DNA from: Kosakonia cowanii JCM 10956 = DSM 18146
GTDB taxonomy: Bacteria; Pseudomonadota; Gammaproteobacteria; Enterobacterales; Enterobacteriaceae
Direction of reading: 5' to 3'
NCBI RefSeq assembly: GCF_001975225.1
Contig: NZ_CP019445.1
Coordinates: 3,968,001 to 4,032,000 of the forward strand
Length of the DNA stretch: 64,000 bases
The translations under genes were made by a program, and so were the position numbers. This document shows, piece after piece, positions 25,158 through 32,601 of this stretch. Within the stretch, counting starts at the first letter, position 1; every line of letters starts with the position of its first letter. The notes under the pieces are model-generated. The model was not told the origin of the DNA and did no database searches. It was given only the letters and a program-made list of their open reading frames with translations.

Positions 25158-25964
25158 TCAAAGAGCAGCTCCATTCTTGCCAAGTGCATAAACTCCGTAG
25201 CTATAAAACAGGTTGGATATCTGTATGTTCTGTGGGGCCACGTAAATTTCGTCTCCCTGTATTATGCCTGTGAGATAATATTCATCATCTTCCAGATGGA
25301 ATACAAATCCAGAGCTAGGTTGCCCAGACACTTTAACCTTAAAACCAAAATGGTCACCGTCATCAACTTTTGAGATGCTTTTAAATCCGTCGAGCTCATA
25401 CATCATGGCAAGATACTGTCCAAGAGTTGAAAACTTGCGATACGGTGCGCCCGCCTGAACTGTGAAATAAAGCCAAGAAGACAGCTCTCTTTCAGAGAAG
25501 CCTAATGAAGCAACCTGCTGTGCATGCCGGGCATAAATTTCTTGTACTACCTGGTCTGGACTCTTGCTGTGTGACTCATCGTACTCTTGCTTTTGAATTG
25601 ACTGAATTGCAGACGAAGTACTGACGCATTCGAAAGGCCCAGTTGTTCTATCAAGAATAAACTCGCAAATTTCATCGTTTCTCTGAATATAAGCACTCCG
25701 CAAGCATTGTGCATCAGAACATTTTTCTTTTTCTTTAAACCATAAAACCTGCTGTCTACGACCTTCATTGATAGTTTCTTTATCAGCTGTAGCTCGCAGC
25801 ATGAGTTGATAATTCTTTCCCAGAACTTCATCAAGTTTATTTAGTTCATAATTTGAGCAGACAATGTTTTCTGAAACAGAGGTGGCTTTTTGGCAATCAA
25901 ACGAAGCAGCGTTAATAGATGAAGCAAAGATAATGGCAAATAAAAAAATAAACTTTGAAAACAT
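25158..25964 (-). CDS. Secreted LprI-domain protein (moron)
   Basis: A 268-residue protein with a signal peptide (MFSKFIFLFAIIFASSINA, cut near residue 19). Residues about 22-100 have the LprI (DUF1311) pattern of cysteines (FDCQKATSVSENIVCSN, EKCSDAQCLRSAYIQR). Such domains occur in periplasmic proteins, including lysozyme inhibitors. Residues 130-268 are a separate domain I do not recognise. It is AT-rich compared with its neighbours and sits between broken genes, so it looks like a late arrival carried by the prophage. Its function in the host is unknown. Confidence 0.72.
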   Translation of the reverse strand: MFSKFIFLFAIIFASSINAASFDCQKATSVSENIVCSNYELNKLDEVLGKNYQLMLRATADKETINEGRRQQVLWFKEKEKCSDAQCLRSAYIQRNDEICEFILDRTTGPFECVSTSSAIQSIQKQEYDESHSKSPDQVVQEIYARHAQQVASLGFSERELSSWLYFTVQAGAPYRKFSTLGQYLAMMYELDGFKSISKVDDGDHFGFKVKVSGQPSSGFVFHLEDDEYYLTGIIQGDEIYVAPQNIQISNLFYSYGVYALGKNGAAL

Positions 25965-26087
25965 GATAATCCCCTAATGCAATATGCCTTACCCGGCATC
26001 GGCAAGCAGGGGATTTTCTTTAGCTACATTAACTTAACCAACCAATTTTAGTAGGGGGGAAACTGCAGAGCTTAATTGTTTATTCTG

Positions 26088-26264
26088 TCATGGGTTATTT
26101 CTAAAAGATGCATGGTTGCCACTGTACATGTCGAGGATTAATACGTTATCTGACGATGGCAATTTTGCTGGCTGTTTTTTCATAATCCGCTGTGTCTGCT
26201 TCTTCCCGCCGTTGAGAATGGCGCGCACCATTTTGCCACCGAATATCATGCCTCGCTCAGTCAT
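26088..26264 (-). pseudogene. Truncated phage ASCH-like/morphogenetic protein N-terminus
   Basis: A 58-codon frame (MTERGMIFGGKMVRAILNGG, KKQTQRIMKKQP) that matches the N-terminal signature of a common phage protein (xxIFxxxMVRAILxGRKTQTRRxxK), usually over 150 residues. After about residue 32 the sequence loses this similarity and stops. Its ATG overlaps the stop of the upstream gene (ATGACTGA). It appears cut off where the LprI-like segment begins. Confidence 0.55.
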
Positions 26265-26612
26265 TCCAGGCCTCCAGCTCGTTCTGAATTTCTTCGTCGA
26301 TCTCCTCGTTGCTGGCCTCTTCATTGAGGTAGCTCTGTGCTTCTTTTTGATACTGCTCACGACGATTGCTGTCGTACCAGAGCGAGAACTCTGGAGACCA
26401 GCCACGGTCATCGCCGTTTTCAGCAAAAAATCATGCATTGCGTTGTTATAAGCCAGGTTCTCTATCATGCAGTCAGCAGTTATTAGAGCGCATTCGCGGA
26501 TGTAACAGCGCAGGTGGTGCTTACGCCAACAGGGGCTTAGTTTCGAATCGCAACGGCCTTTGAACTCAACTTCCCAACGGCGGATGCAGCGTGCTTTAAG
26601 TGACTTGCTCAT
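26257..26612 (-). pseudogene. Small early phage gene, one-base frameshift
   Basis: The N-terminal frame MSKSLKARCIRRWEVEFKGR ... NNAMHDF is rich in Cys, Arg and Trp. At 26,425-26,430 six A on the plus strand should be seven: adding one restores HDFFAENGDDRGWSPEFSLW and continues to LNEEASNEEIDEEIQNELEA and a stop at 26257, giving about 118 residues. Without it the frame wrongly runs on into the next gene. The restored acidic C-terminus and its overlap with the next ATG make the restored version more likely. Function unknown. Confidence 0.65.
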
Positions 26613-26953
26613 AGGGCTGCTCCTTTGCGAATTAATGCATCATGAAGAGCCTTTGCCCCTACTTGTCGTTGAGCAGCAACTTCGTAGCTAATACCGTTCG
26701 ACTCCATGATGCAGTCCCTGTCGAGATATTCAGAGCATTCATCCAGCACCTTGGTGATATCTTGCTGCTGCAGGGCAGCCAGCGCATCACGCTGTTTAGC
26801 CGTTTCGCGCAGTACAGCCGTTGTGCAGTCTAGCCGTTCGGCCAAGCGAGACATCATTTTGGCGATGTCGATGATCGGCGTGTCGCTGCTCAGCGCCTTC
26901 GCAAACTCATGGCCAACCGCGATCAGCTCTTTGTTGTTAAGGGATTCACTCAT
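26609..26953 (-). CDS. Phage early-region protein of unknown function
   Basis: A 114-residue, mostly helical protein (MSESLNNKELIAVGHEFAKA). The middle is coiled-coil-like (RLDCTTAVLRETAKQRDALA). It overlaps genes on both sides by 4 bases, so it is in a tight operon with the winged-helix protein and the next small gene. It has the look of ead/Ea22-like lambdoid accessory proteins, but I cannot confirm that. Confidence 0.7.
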   Translation of the reverse strand: MSESLNNKELIAVGHEFAKALSSDTPIIDIAKMMSRLAERLDCTTAVLRETAKQRDALAALQQQDITKVLDECSEYLDRDCIMESNGISYEVAAQRQVGAKALHDALIRKGAAL

Positions 26954-27279
26954 GCCCGCGCACTCCCAAAAATTTTATGAATTTCGTAGCCCTGCCAGTT
27001 CTGGCGGCAGACATCGGCGGCGGATGGCGCTGCTGGTATCCGCGGCTTTGGCCGCTTGATTTTTTCCTGCCAGCGCTGCACCAGCTGGTATTCCGGATGC
27101 TTCGGTTTGCCGATATTTTTGACGATCCCGGCCATACCCAGCCGCTTGAGACGGTCGTAGGCCTCACGGATGTCGCAGCCGAGCAGCTTACGGATCTGGC
27201 GGGGCGTTGCCGGTCCGTTTGTCTCGATGAACTCCACGATGGCCTTTTGCTTTGATTTTAAGCGGTTGCACACGGTCAA
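26950..27279 (-). CDS. Winged-helix DNA-binding protein next to replication genes
   Basis: A 109-residue protein. Residues 7-60 are a winged helix-turn-helix (KQKAIVEFIETNGPATPRQI, RKLLGCDIREAYDRLKRLG). The C-terminal half is basic and proline-rich (RWQEKIKRPKPRIPAAPS). It overlaps P by 4 bases. It could regulate the early operon or help replication. Confidence 0.72.
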   Translation of the reverse strand: MTVCNRLKSKQKAIVEFIETNGPATPRQIRKLLGCDIREAYDRLKRLGMAGIVKNIGKPKHPEYQLVQRWQEKIKRPKPRIPAAPSAADVCRQNWQGYEIHKIFGSARA

Positions 27280-27962
27280 ACCCTCCCCTGCGCCTGGCGG
27301 CGCTTGTACTCGGCCATCAGCATTTCTGCGGGTGTCGGCCCCCGGTCCTGGTTCGGTGCTGCCAGTGCACGGCGGACCGGCGGGATCGGCTTACCTTCAG
27401 CAACACGCTTTTCCCAGTGCGCCAGCAGATGCCCGGCTTCACTGAGCAGCTCTTTCTCATTCATCTGGCGATCAACACCCCGGCGGCGCAGCTCTAGGCA
27501 AACGTGATACAGCAGCGGCTGTGGCCACGGGTATTGCTCACTGGTGGGGTATTTGAAAACGAGCTTCCGCCACTTCCAAAATTCGGTCATGACATCCGCC
27601 GGACTCACGCCGAGCAGCCCCTTGCCCTCACGGCACCAGGCGACGAACTGCCCTGGCGAAGGCAGGAATGGGCGTTCCTGACGGCGCACCATGCGCATGC
27701 CGGCCTCTACCTGCTCCATGCTGGTGATCCCGTTTTCTTTGAAGGCCAGCACCCACTGACGGCGGATCTCATTCACATCCTCTTGGCTGCGATTAACCAG
27801 GCTTGCCGGGAACGCAGCTGCCAGCTGTACGAATAGCCCGTTGATAATCTGCGCCACCTGCTGCATTTGTTCGCGTTCGGTGTACTGCTCAGGTAGGTTG
27901 TGCGCCACACGGCGAGCCTGTTCCCGGTCAAAATTGCGAATGCTCTCGGCAAGGTTTTTCAT
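27276..27962 (-). CDS. Replication protein P (lambda P-like helicase loader)
   Basis: A 228-residue protein of the lambda P family. It brings host DnaB helicase to O bound at the origin. It begins MKNLAESIRNFDREQARRVA and contains RRQERPFLPSPGQFVAWCRE, the family's most typical segment. It overlaps O by 4 bases. Confidence 0.9.
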   Translation of the reverse strand: MKNLAESIRNFDREQARRVAHNLPEQYTEREQMQQVAQIINGLFVQLAAAFPASLVNRSQEDVNEIRRQWVLAFKENGITSMEQVEAGMRMVRRQERPFLPSPGQFVAWCREGKGLLGVSPADVMTEFWKWRKLVFKYPTSEQYPWPQPLLYHVCLELRRRGVDRQMNEKELLSEAGHLLAHWEKRVAEGKPIPPVRRALAAPNQDRGPTPAEMLMAEYKRRQAQGRV

Positions 27963-28876
27963 TCCAGCACCCCGTCAATCCAGTCGGTGTTATGCAGGTC
28001 AATGCCGCCCCGGGATGACTTTGCCGTTCCGGTTGCACGCAGCCGTTTGGTAGTGAGCTGATCCCACTGCTTGCGCAGACTGGAAGGGCTCAGGATGTTG
28101 TCTTTCCAGAACTCGTCCCTGTTGGCCCACTGGAACAGGTCGCAGATATCGTAGTGCGTGCGCTTGTCCTGGACACGCATCAGCCTGATGGTGTTTGCCC
28201 ATTCAGCCCAGTTGGGTTCAGATAGCGATGCGTTGACGGTGAGAAGCCTGTCGTAAATCCAGTGTGCGGCCTTGAGATCATCAGCGGATCCCCATGATTT
28301 ACCGGCCGGGGTGTATATCCCATCGGCGGCTTCTGGATGGCGTGAGAGAAACTTTTGAGTTTTCTGGTTTCGGGATTCGTCAGAATTCCGAGACGAGGAT
28401 CTTTTAATATTGTTCTTGTTATAGTCTTGGGTGTCTACCGTTTCCGGGAAGGTTTTTCCCGTTTTCAGTAACACATTTCCCGATTTCGGGAAGACTTTTC
28501 CCGTTTTCGGTTTGTCTAAAATCCAGGCGGAAAGGTCAGTATTTATACCAACTATTTTCATCACGCCCTGCTTTTGACTAAAGATAATTTTGCGTACTGC
28601 GAGCGATTTGAGCGCATCAGAAACGTGGGAATCACTCAGCCCAGTAAGCTCGGCGATCACCGTGTTCGTAACGCGGTCCTGTTTCTTGTTCCAGCCGTAG
28701 GTAAGCCAGATCACCGCCTCAAAACACTGCCATTCCCGGCCTGACATTCTCAGACGTGGCTTGAGCTGTTGGATCTCGTTAGCGACCTTGGTATACCCGT
28801 TCGACAGGTCGGCCATACGACCTCCCGGTTGTTCGGTTCTGTTGGGGAAATTGAAAATTTCAGCTGTGTTTGACAT
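27959..28876 (-). CDS. Replication initiator O-like, contains the phage origin
   Basis: A 305-residue initiator. ATG 28876 gives MSNTAEIFNFPNRTEQPGGR; the longer frame is unlikely. Residues about 25-110 hold the winged-helix origin-binding part (RMSGREWQCFEAVIWLTYGW, AELTGLSDSHVSDALKSL). The centre (residues about 120-145) is a repetitive stretch coded by the iterons (KTGKVFPKSGNVLLKTGKTF). The C-terminus would bind P. As in lambda, the replication origin lies inside the gene. Confidence 0.9.
   Translation of the reverse strand: MSNTAEIFNFPNRTEQPGGRMADLSNGYTKVANEIQQLKPRLRMSGREWQCFEAVIWLTYGWNKKQDRVTNTVIAELTGLSDSHVSDALKSLAVRKIIFSQKQGVMKIVGINTDLSAWILDKPKTGKVFPKSGNVLLKTGKTFPETVDTQDYNKNNIKRSSSRNSDESRNQKTQKFLSRHPEAADGIYTPAGKSWGSADDLKAAHWIYDRLLTVNASLSEPNWAEWANTIRLMRVQDKRTHYDICDLFQWANRDEFWKDNILSPSSLRKQWDQLTTKRLRATGTAKSSRGGIDLHNTDWIDGVLE
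28435..28513. repeat. Origin iterons (three good and one degenerate, 21-bp period)
   Basis: TTCCCGNTTTC occurs at 28456, 28477 and 28498, exactly 21 bases apart, with a degenerate copy at 28435. An AT-rich stretch at about 28395-28430 follows on the minus-strand downstream side. This is the lambda ori layout. Confidence 0.8.
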
Positions 28877-28960
28877 ACTTAGCTCCGCAATTACACTCCG
28901 TTTTTGCACCTGAAAGTCGGTTCTGTTCGTGCAGACCGGCTTTCGCCTTTTCAAGAGTAT

Positions 28961-29512
28961 TCACATTGCCCCCAGCATGGTTGTCACCATCGCCAGCAGC
29001 GGCGCAGTAAGGTCAGGATCGACTCTGAACATTTCGAAAATCCCCTCGCCTAACTCCTTCAGCTTTTCCTTCTTCGGTGCATCGAGCATCAGAGCTTGCT
29101 TCGCCTCACTCACTTCCTTTTCCAACCTGGCCATGCGGTAGGCAAACGAGTCATTTTTAACGACACGGTCGCGGTATCGAAGCGGTAAGACAGACATGAT
29201 CGCGGGCACGAGTTGTTCGACGTTCTTTCGGTACGAAGCGGAGTCTTCTTTGTTGTCGAGCCAGCGGAACAGCTTCACGTTCCAGACATCGGCCTGGCCT
29301 GAGAAATCCACACCATCAAGTTGAAGTTTTTCCGCCGCTTCTTGGATTTGAAGCGCAACAGCTACGCGCCCTTCTGCCGCTGCCCACGCCCGGACTGCAG
29401 AACAAATATCTCGATGATCAATATCCCGCTCTGCCGATTCGGTTTGATGACATGGGAATATCAGTGGATTAGAGCAAGCTCTGCTACTCTGTTGAAATGA
29501 AAAAGTTTGCAT
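28961..29512 (-). CDS. ydaT: YdaT/CII-like regulator
   Basis: A 183-residue protein of the YdaT family (Rac prophage). It has the family's WNVKLFRWLDNKEDSASYRK and VPAIMSVLPLRYRDRV segments. YdaT has been called a toxin, but its position after a Cro-like gene suggests a CII-like activator. ATG 29512 has AGGAG 8 bases upstream and overlaps nothing. High expression is known to harm the host in Rac relatives. Confidence 0.78.
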   Translation of the reverse strand: MQTFSFQQSSRACSNPLIFPCHQTESAERDIDHRDICSAVRAWAAAEGRVAVALQIQEAAEKLQLDGVDFSGQADVWNVKLFRWLDNKEDSASYRKNVEQLVPAIMSVLPLRYRDRVVKNDSFAYRMARLEKEVSEAKQALMLDAPKKEKLKELGEGIFEMFRVDPDLTAPLLAMVTTMLGAM

Positions 29513-29514
29513 TA

Positions 29515-29742
29515 TTAAGGCTCCTGTTTAGGTAAACCATCAGTGGGATTTGGGTAGAGATCTGGGCGTAGTTCGTGGGGTGTTACACCTGTAGCTGTAT
29601 AAATTTGCAAAACACGATCGGCGGGAACCACACCTTGGTAACGGTTTTTCCATCGGCTAACCGACATTGGCTTAATCCCAAGCATACTGGCGAGATTTGT
29701 TGCAGTACCTGCTGACTCTATTGCTTTTTTTAACCCGTTCAT
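29515..29742 (-). CDS. ydaS: YdaS/Cro-like regulator
   Basis: A 75-residue helix-turn-helix protein (NLASMLGIKPMSVSRWKNRY) of the YdaS family. It is divergent from the repressor gene across the operator region and has a strong Shine-Dalgarno (TAGGAG). It should act like Cro at the start of the leftward early operon. In Rac, YdaS was also described as a toxin partner of YdaT, repressed by RacR. Confidence 0.82.
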   Translation of the reverse strand: MNGLKKAIESAGTATNLASMLGIKPMSVSRWKNRYQGVVPADRVLQIYTATGVTPHELRPDLYPNPTDGLPKQEP

Positions 29743-29770
29743 CGTCGTCTCCTATTAGATTGCACATGAA

Positions 29771-29838
29771 ATTAAGCCTTAGACTTAACTTCAAGTCAAG
29801 TCCAGGACTCATTTTCAAGTTTAAGCAAAAGGCTTATT
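29771..29838. promoter_or_regulatory. Operator cluster OR-like with leftward promoter pR
   Basis: Three related 19-bp palindromes are centred 24-25 bases apart: 29771-29789 (ATTAAGCCTTAGACTTAAC), 29795-29813 (GTCAAGTCCAGGACTCATT) and 29820-29838 (TTTAAGCAAAAGGCTTATT). On the minus strand TTGACT (29799-29794) and CTTAAT (29776-29771), 17 bases apart, form a promoter that two of them overlap. It would drive the ydaS-ydaT-O-P operon. The third overlaps the repressor leader. Confidence 0.75.
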
Positions 29839-29847
29839 CTTTTATCC

Positions 29848-30234
29848 ATGAAAGAGAAAAACGTACTTAATCCGACACTTGTCGATCGCCTTTCCGAGCT
29901 GAATGGTCGGGGCATTACTAAATCCGATATGGCCAGGATAGCTGGGGTAACGCCACAATCAGTTAATGGCTGGTTTAAGAAAGGAGTGATTAGCAAGAAA
30001 TCCGCTCTTGCTGTTGCTGACGCAGCGGGTGTTTCCGTGCCGTGGTTGCTCGGTGAGGATGTCGGCGAGAAGGATGGTCTGAAAGCTGATGAACAGCGTT
30101 TGCTGGAGCTCTATCGTCAACTGCCGGAGGAAGAACGAGAGAATATGCTACGCATCTTCTCGCTTCGCCTGAAGGAACTTGATGAGCTTTATGAAAAGTA
30201 TATGAAGGGGCGTATCCGACCCCAGAAGGATTAA
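29848..30234 (+). CDS. Prophage repressor (short, RacR-like, no protease domain)
   Basis: A 128-residue protein with a helix-turn-helix at about residues 20-60 (GITKSDMARIAGVTPQSVNG) and VPWLLGED, as in other prophage repressors. The C-terminal half is helical (ADEQRLLELYRQLPEEEREN) and would allow dimerisation. There is no S24 peptidase-like region, so RecA-stimulated self-cleavage is not expected. It is divergent from the YdaS-like gene, as racR is from ydaS. The ATPase gene starts 101 bases downstream on the same strand. Confidence 0.83.
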   Translation: MKEKNVLNPTLVDRLSELNGRGITKSDMARIAGVTPQSVNGWFKKGVISKKSALAVADAAGVSVPWLLGEDVGEKDGLKADEQRLLELYRQLPEEERENMLRIFSLRLKELDELYEKYMKGRIRPQKD

Positions 30235-30335
30235 GTTTTATAGATTTTACGGAGTTAGTATTTTTTCTCGATTCACGAAGACTGTTATCACCGCAATTTA
30301 TTCTGGGATTAAATAAAAATATTATAGAGGACAAT

Positions 30336-31772
30336 ATGGCAATTTCTAAAGAAATGAGGAAGTTGATTAACAAGTGGAAAACGGGTAACTCATGGCCTAA
30401 ACGTCTTGAATGGATTGAAATTCAAGGGATACGTGGCTGGTCAGGTCAGAGGGTTGACGTGCAATTCCCTATTGTTGCTCTAGTCGGTGAAAATGGATCT
30501 GGTAAAAGCACGGTGTTGCAATGTGCAGCCTCAGTTTACAAAGATGTTAAAAAAAGATATGCCTCCTATTATTTCCCAGATACTCCCTTCGAAAAAATTG
30601 AAAATGCTTATATCCGATTTTCATATAAAGAAGGAGCTAACTCATTCGTTAAATCTATTAGAAAGCAGACCACGAGATGGCGAGGAAACCCTGAACGGCC
30701 TGATAGAAGAGTTGAATATGTTGACCTCAGCAGGTTACAACCAGTAAACGCCAGACTAGGCTATTCCAAACTTTTAAAAAGCGGTGTAACTGAAGGCGCT
30801 CATGATGCGTTTGATCAACAAAAGCTTGATAGACTCAATAACATTATGGGGAAGTCTTATGTCTCAGCAGGGCTTTCGATAACTAATTCTGATGCAAAAA
30901 GGCCTATCACTGTAGTATCAAATGGCGAAGCAAGATACTCTGGTTTTCACCAAGGGGCCGGAGAGATTACTGCCGCCGAACTTTTAGCAGCTGATTATCC
31001 AAAGTACGGAATCGTGTTAATTGATGAAATTGAAACGTCCCTTCATCCAAGAGCACAACGCCGGTTAATGCGTGACTTGGCACACGTGGCCCGGGAAAGA
31101 GAATTACAGATTATTATAACAACACACTCCCCATATATTCTTTCCGAGCTTCCTCCTGAAGCTAGAATATATTTGATGAATGGTGTCGAAGGTCGGACAG
31201 TGGTAACAGGTGTTAGTCCCGATTTTGCAATGACTAAAATGGATGAAGAAAATCACCCTGAGTGTGATGTCTATGTTGAAGATGTTGTTGCAGCAACATT
31301 AGTATCAGAAATTATCGCGTCCTCGCAAGAAAGGGAGCTTCTTTCTAGAGTAAAAATCATACCATTTGGTAGTGCATCAGTTGGCATGGCCCTAGGTCAA
31401 ATGGCGGCCAATAAAAGGTTCCCTCGCTCTTCAGTGGTATTTTTAGATGGTGATCAGTCTCAAGCGATAGGATGCAAGATATTGCCTGGCGATGACGCAC
31501 CAGAGATCGTTGTTTTTGAGGCACTCCAAGATATTGGTTGGCCCGGTATATCAGAAAAAATCAGTAGAAAACCGTCAGAATCAATTGATGCACTGAACAA
31601 TGCAATGACCAACTCAGATCACCACGATTGGATTGATTATGCTGCAAACACGCTAAATATCGGCGGTGAAATTCTATGGCATGCATTATGTACATCATGG
31701 GCTATTAACTGTCTTAATGATCAATCTAGAGACGTTGTAGTCCAGTCGATTATCGACGCAATTGAAGAATGA
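30336..31772 (+). CDS. OLD-family-like ATPase with TOPRIM-like C-terminus
   Basis: A 478-residue protein. ATPase motifs: Walker A GENGSGKST (51-59), signature-like SGFHQGAGE (202-210), Walker B GIVLIDEIETSLHP (225-238) and H-loop TTHSPYIL (262-269). From about 311 a TOPRIM-like part has VYVEDVVAATLV (E315) and VVFLDGDQS (D371, D373), the expected acidic positions of OLD and GajA-type nucleases. AGAGGAC precedes the ATG. It is AT-rich against its neighbours and lies directly after the repressor, where lambda has rexAB, so it may be expressed in the lysogen and exclude other phages. Function is inferred. Confidence 0.75.
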   Translation: MAISKEMRKLINKWKTGNSWPKRLEWIEIQGIRGWSGQRVDVQFPIVALVGENGSGKSTVLQCAASVYKDVKKRYASYYFPDTPFEKIENAYIRFSYKEGANSFVKSIRKQTTRWRGNPERPDRRVEYVDLSRLQPVNARLGYSKLLKSGVTEGAHDAFDQQKLDRLNNIMGKSYVSAGLSITNSDAKRPITVVSNGEARYSGFHQGAGEITAAELLAADYPKYGIVLIDEIETSLHPRAQRRLMRDLAHVARERELQIIITTHSPYILSELPPEARIYLMNGVEGRTVVTGVSPDFAMTKMDEENHPECDVYVEDVVAATLVSEIIASSQERELLSRVKIIPFGSASVGMALGQMAANKRFPRSSVVFLDGDQSQAIGCKILPGDDAPEIVVFEALQDIGWPGISEKISRKPSESIDALNNAMTNSDHHDWIDYAANTLNIGGEILWHALCTSWAINCLNDQSRDVVVQSIIDAIEE

Positions 31773-31831
31773 CCGGGTAGACCCGGCACACCTTGGGCTA
31801 CAGTGCCACTAAACAAGTACATCCAGAGTCT

Positions 31832-31857
31832 AACCCGGCCTTCGCGCCGGGTTTTTT
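31832..31857 (+). terminator. Intrinsic terminator of repressor-ATPase operon
   Basis: AACCCGGC and GCCGGGTT with a short C/T-rich loop are followed by TTTTTTG. Confidence 0.85.
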
Positions 31858-31969
31858 GTATTCCTAAATCGCCAGCTTTAACCACAGACAATGATTTCCC
31901 CATCGTGAACATCTCGATCCCGACCAAGCGTAGGGATTTTCATTCCTTAAAATTACAGCACTCATCACG

Positions 31970-32037
31970 ATTAAGCCTAGAACTTAAACCCTGATTTAGC
32001 CCAAAGCTTGACACGCATTAAGCCCAAGGCTTAATAT
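31970..32037 (+). promoter_or_regulatory. Operator cluster OL-like with rightward promoter pL
   Basis: Three 19-bp palindromes start at 31970, 31994 and 32017. The third, ATTAAGCCCAAGGCTTAAT, is perfect. TTGACA (32008-32013) and TAATAT (32032-32037) are 18 bases apart, and the perfect operator fills the spacer. This should be the pL-like promoter of the recombination and integration operon. Confidence 0.8.
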
Positions 32038-32187
32038 GCTATTACCAAGACGCACTACGAACCACCAAGGCAGGACGCCCACGAAGTAGCCGCCGACGGC
32101 ATATGAAGAGTCGGATGAGGTGGAGAGATTAACGCGCATCAGGTGTAAACGTTCCGCTGGCCGGCGATAAGGCAAACGAGGGTGAGA
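32038..32187 (+). other. pL leader without a convincing gene
   Basis: About 150 bases between the pL promoter and the 38-residue ORF. I see only a 17-codon frame at 32036 and no clear nut site. Confidence 0.4.
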
Positions 32188-32304
32188 ATGATTGATTTCG
32201 CACGCAAACCAGGACGGCAGCAAGCCGTAAAGCTGAACTTCTTCGAGGTGATTCTTCGCCGCCTGTGCTATCTGCTGGCGCAAAAGGGGAATCCAGATGT
32301 GTAA
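32188..32304 (+). CDS. Small phage protein, first gene of pL operon
   Basis: A 38-residue basic protein, MIDFARKPGRQQAVKLNFFE followed by VILRRLCYLLAQKGNPDV. GAGGGTGAGA precedes its ATG. It overlaps the next gene by 8 bases. It resembles small Rac/kil-region proteins in location, but I do not know its role. Confidence 0.65.
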   Translation: MIDFARKPGRQQAVKLNFFEVILRRLCYLLAQKGNPDV

Positions 32305-32461
32305 CTCAACAAAATGCGGGTACTGCGGCAAGCCGGTTGAACCGGAGGAAGAAGTTAAAAGTACCCTTCTCTATCGCAACGGCTCACAGCTGGCGCGCAA
32401 AGAAAAAGAATACTGCTCTGAACGTTGTGCTTCGTACGACCAGATGGCCCACGAGGCATAA
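32297..32461 (+). CDS. Small zinc-binding protein, YdaE-like
   Basis: A 54-residue protein with two CxxC pairs: CGYCGKPVEPEEEV and YCSERCASYDQMAHEA. This is a treble-clef-like zinc knuckle typical of the Rac YdaE group. It is coupled to the preceding small ORF (ATGTGTAA overlap). RecE begins 140 bases downstream. Confidence 0.72.
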   Translation: MCNSTKCGYCGKPVEPEEEVKSTLLYRNGSQLARKEKEYCSERCASYDQMAHEA

Positions 32462-32601
32462 CGTAAAAGCCGCGCAAGGCGGCCCGTACGTCCGGTGCTC
32501 CCGACCAAAGTTACACCGGAAAACTACTTAAAAAACCAAAGTTCACCCAATGGGCGCTATCTCTGGCCCGGGGATCTTACATCCAAAAAAGAGGATCTCA
32601 C

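Noticed and set aside
32036..32089. 17-codon frame directly after pL
   Set aside because: Its ATG overlaps the -10 region, so it would not be on the transcript.
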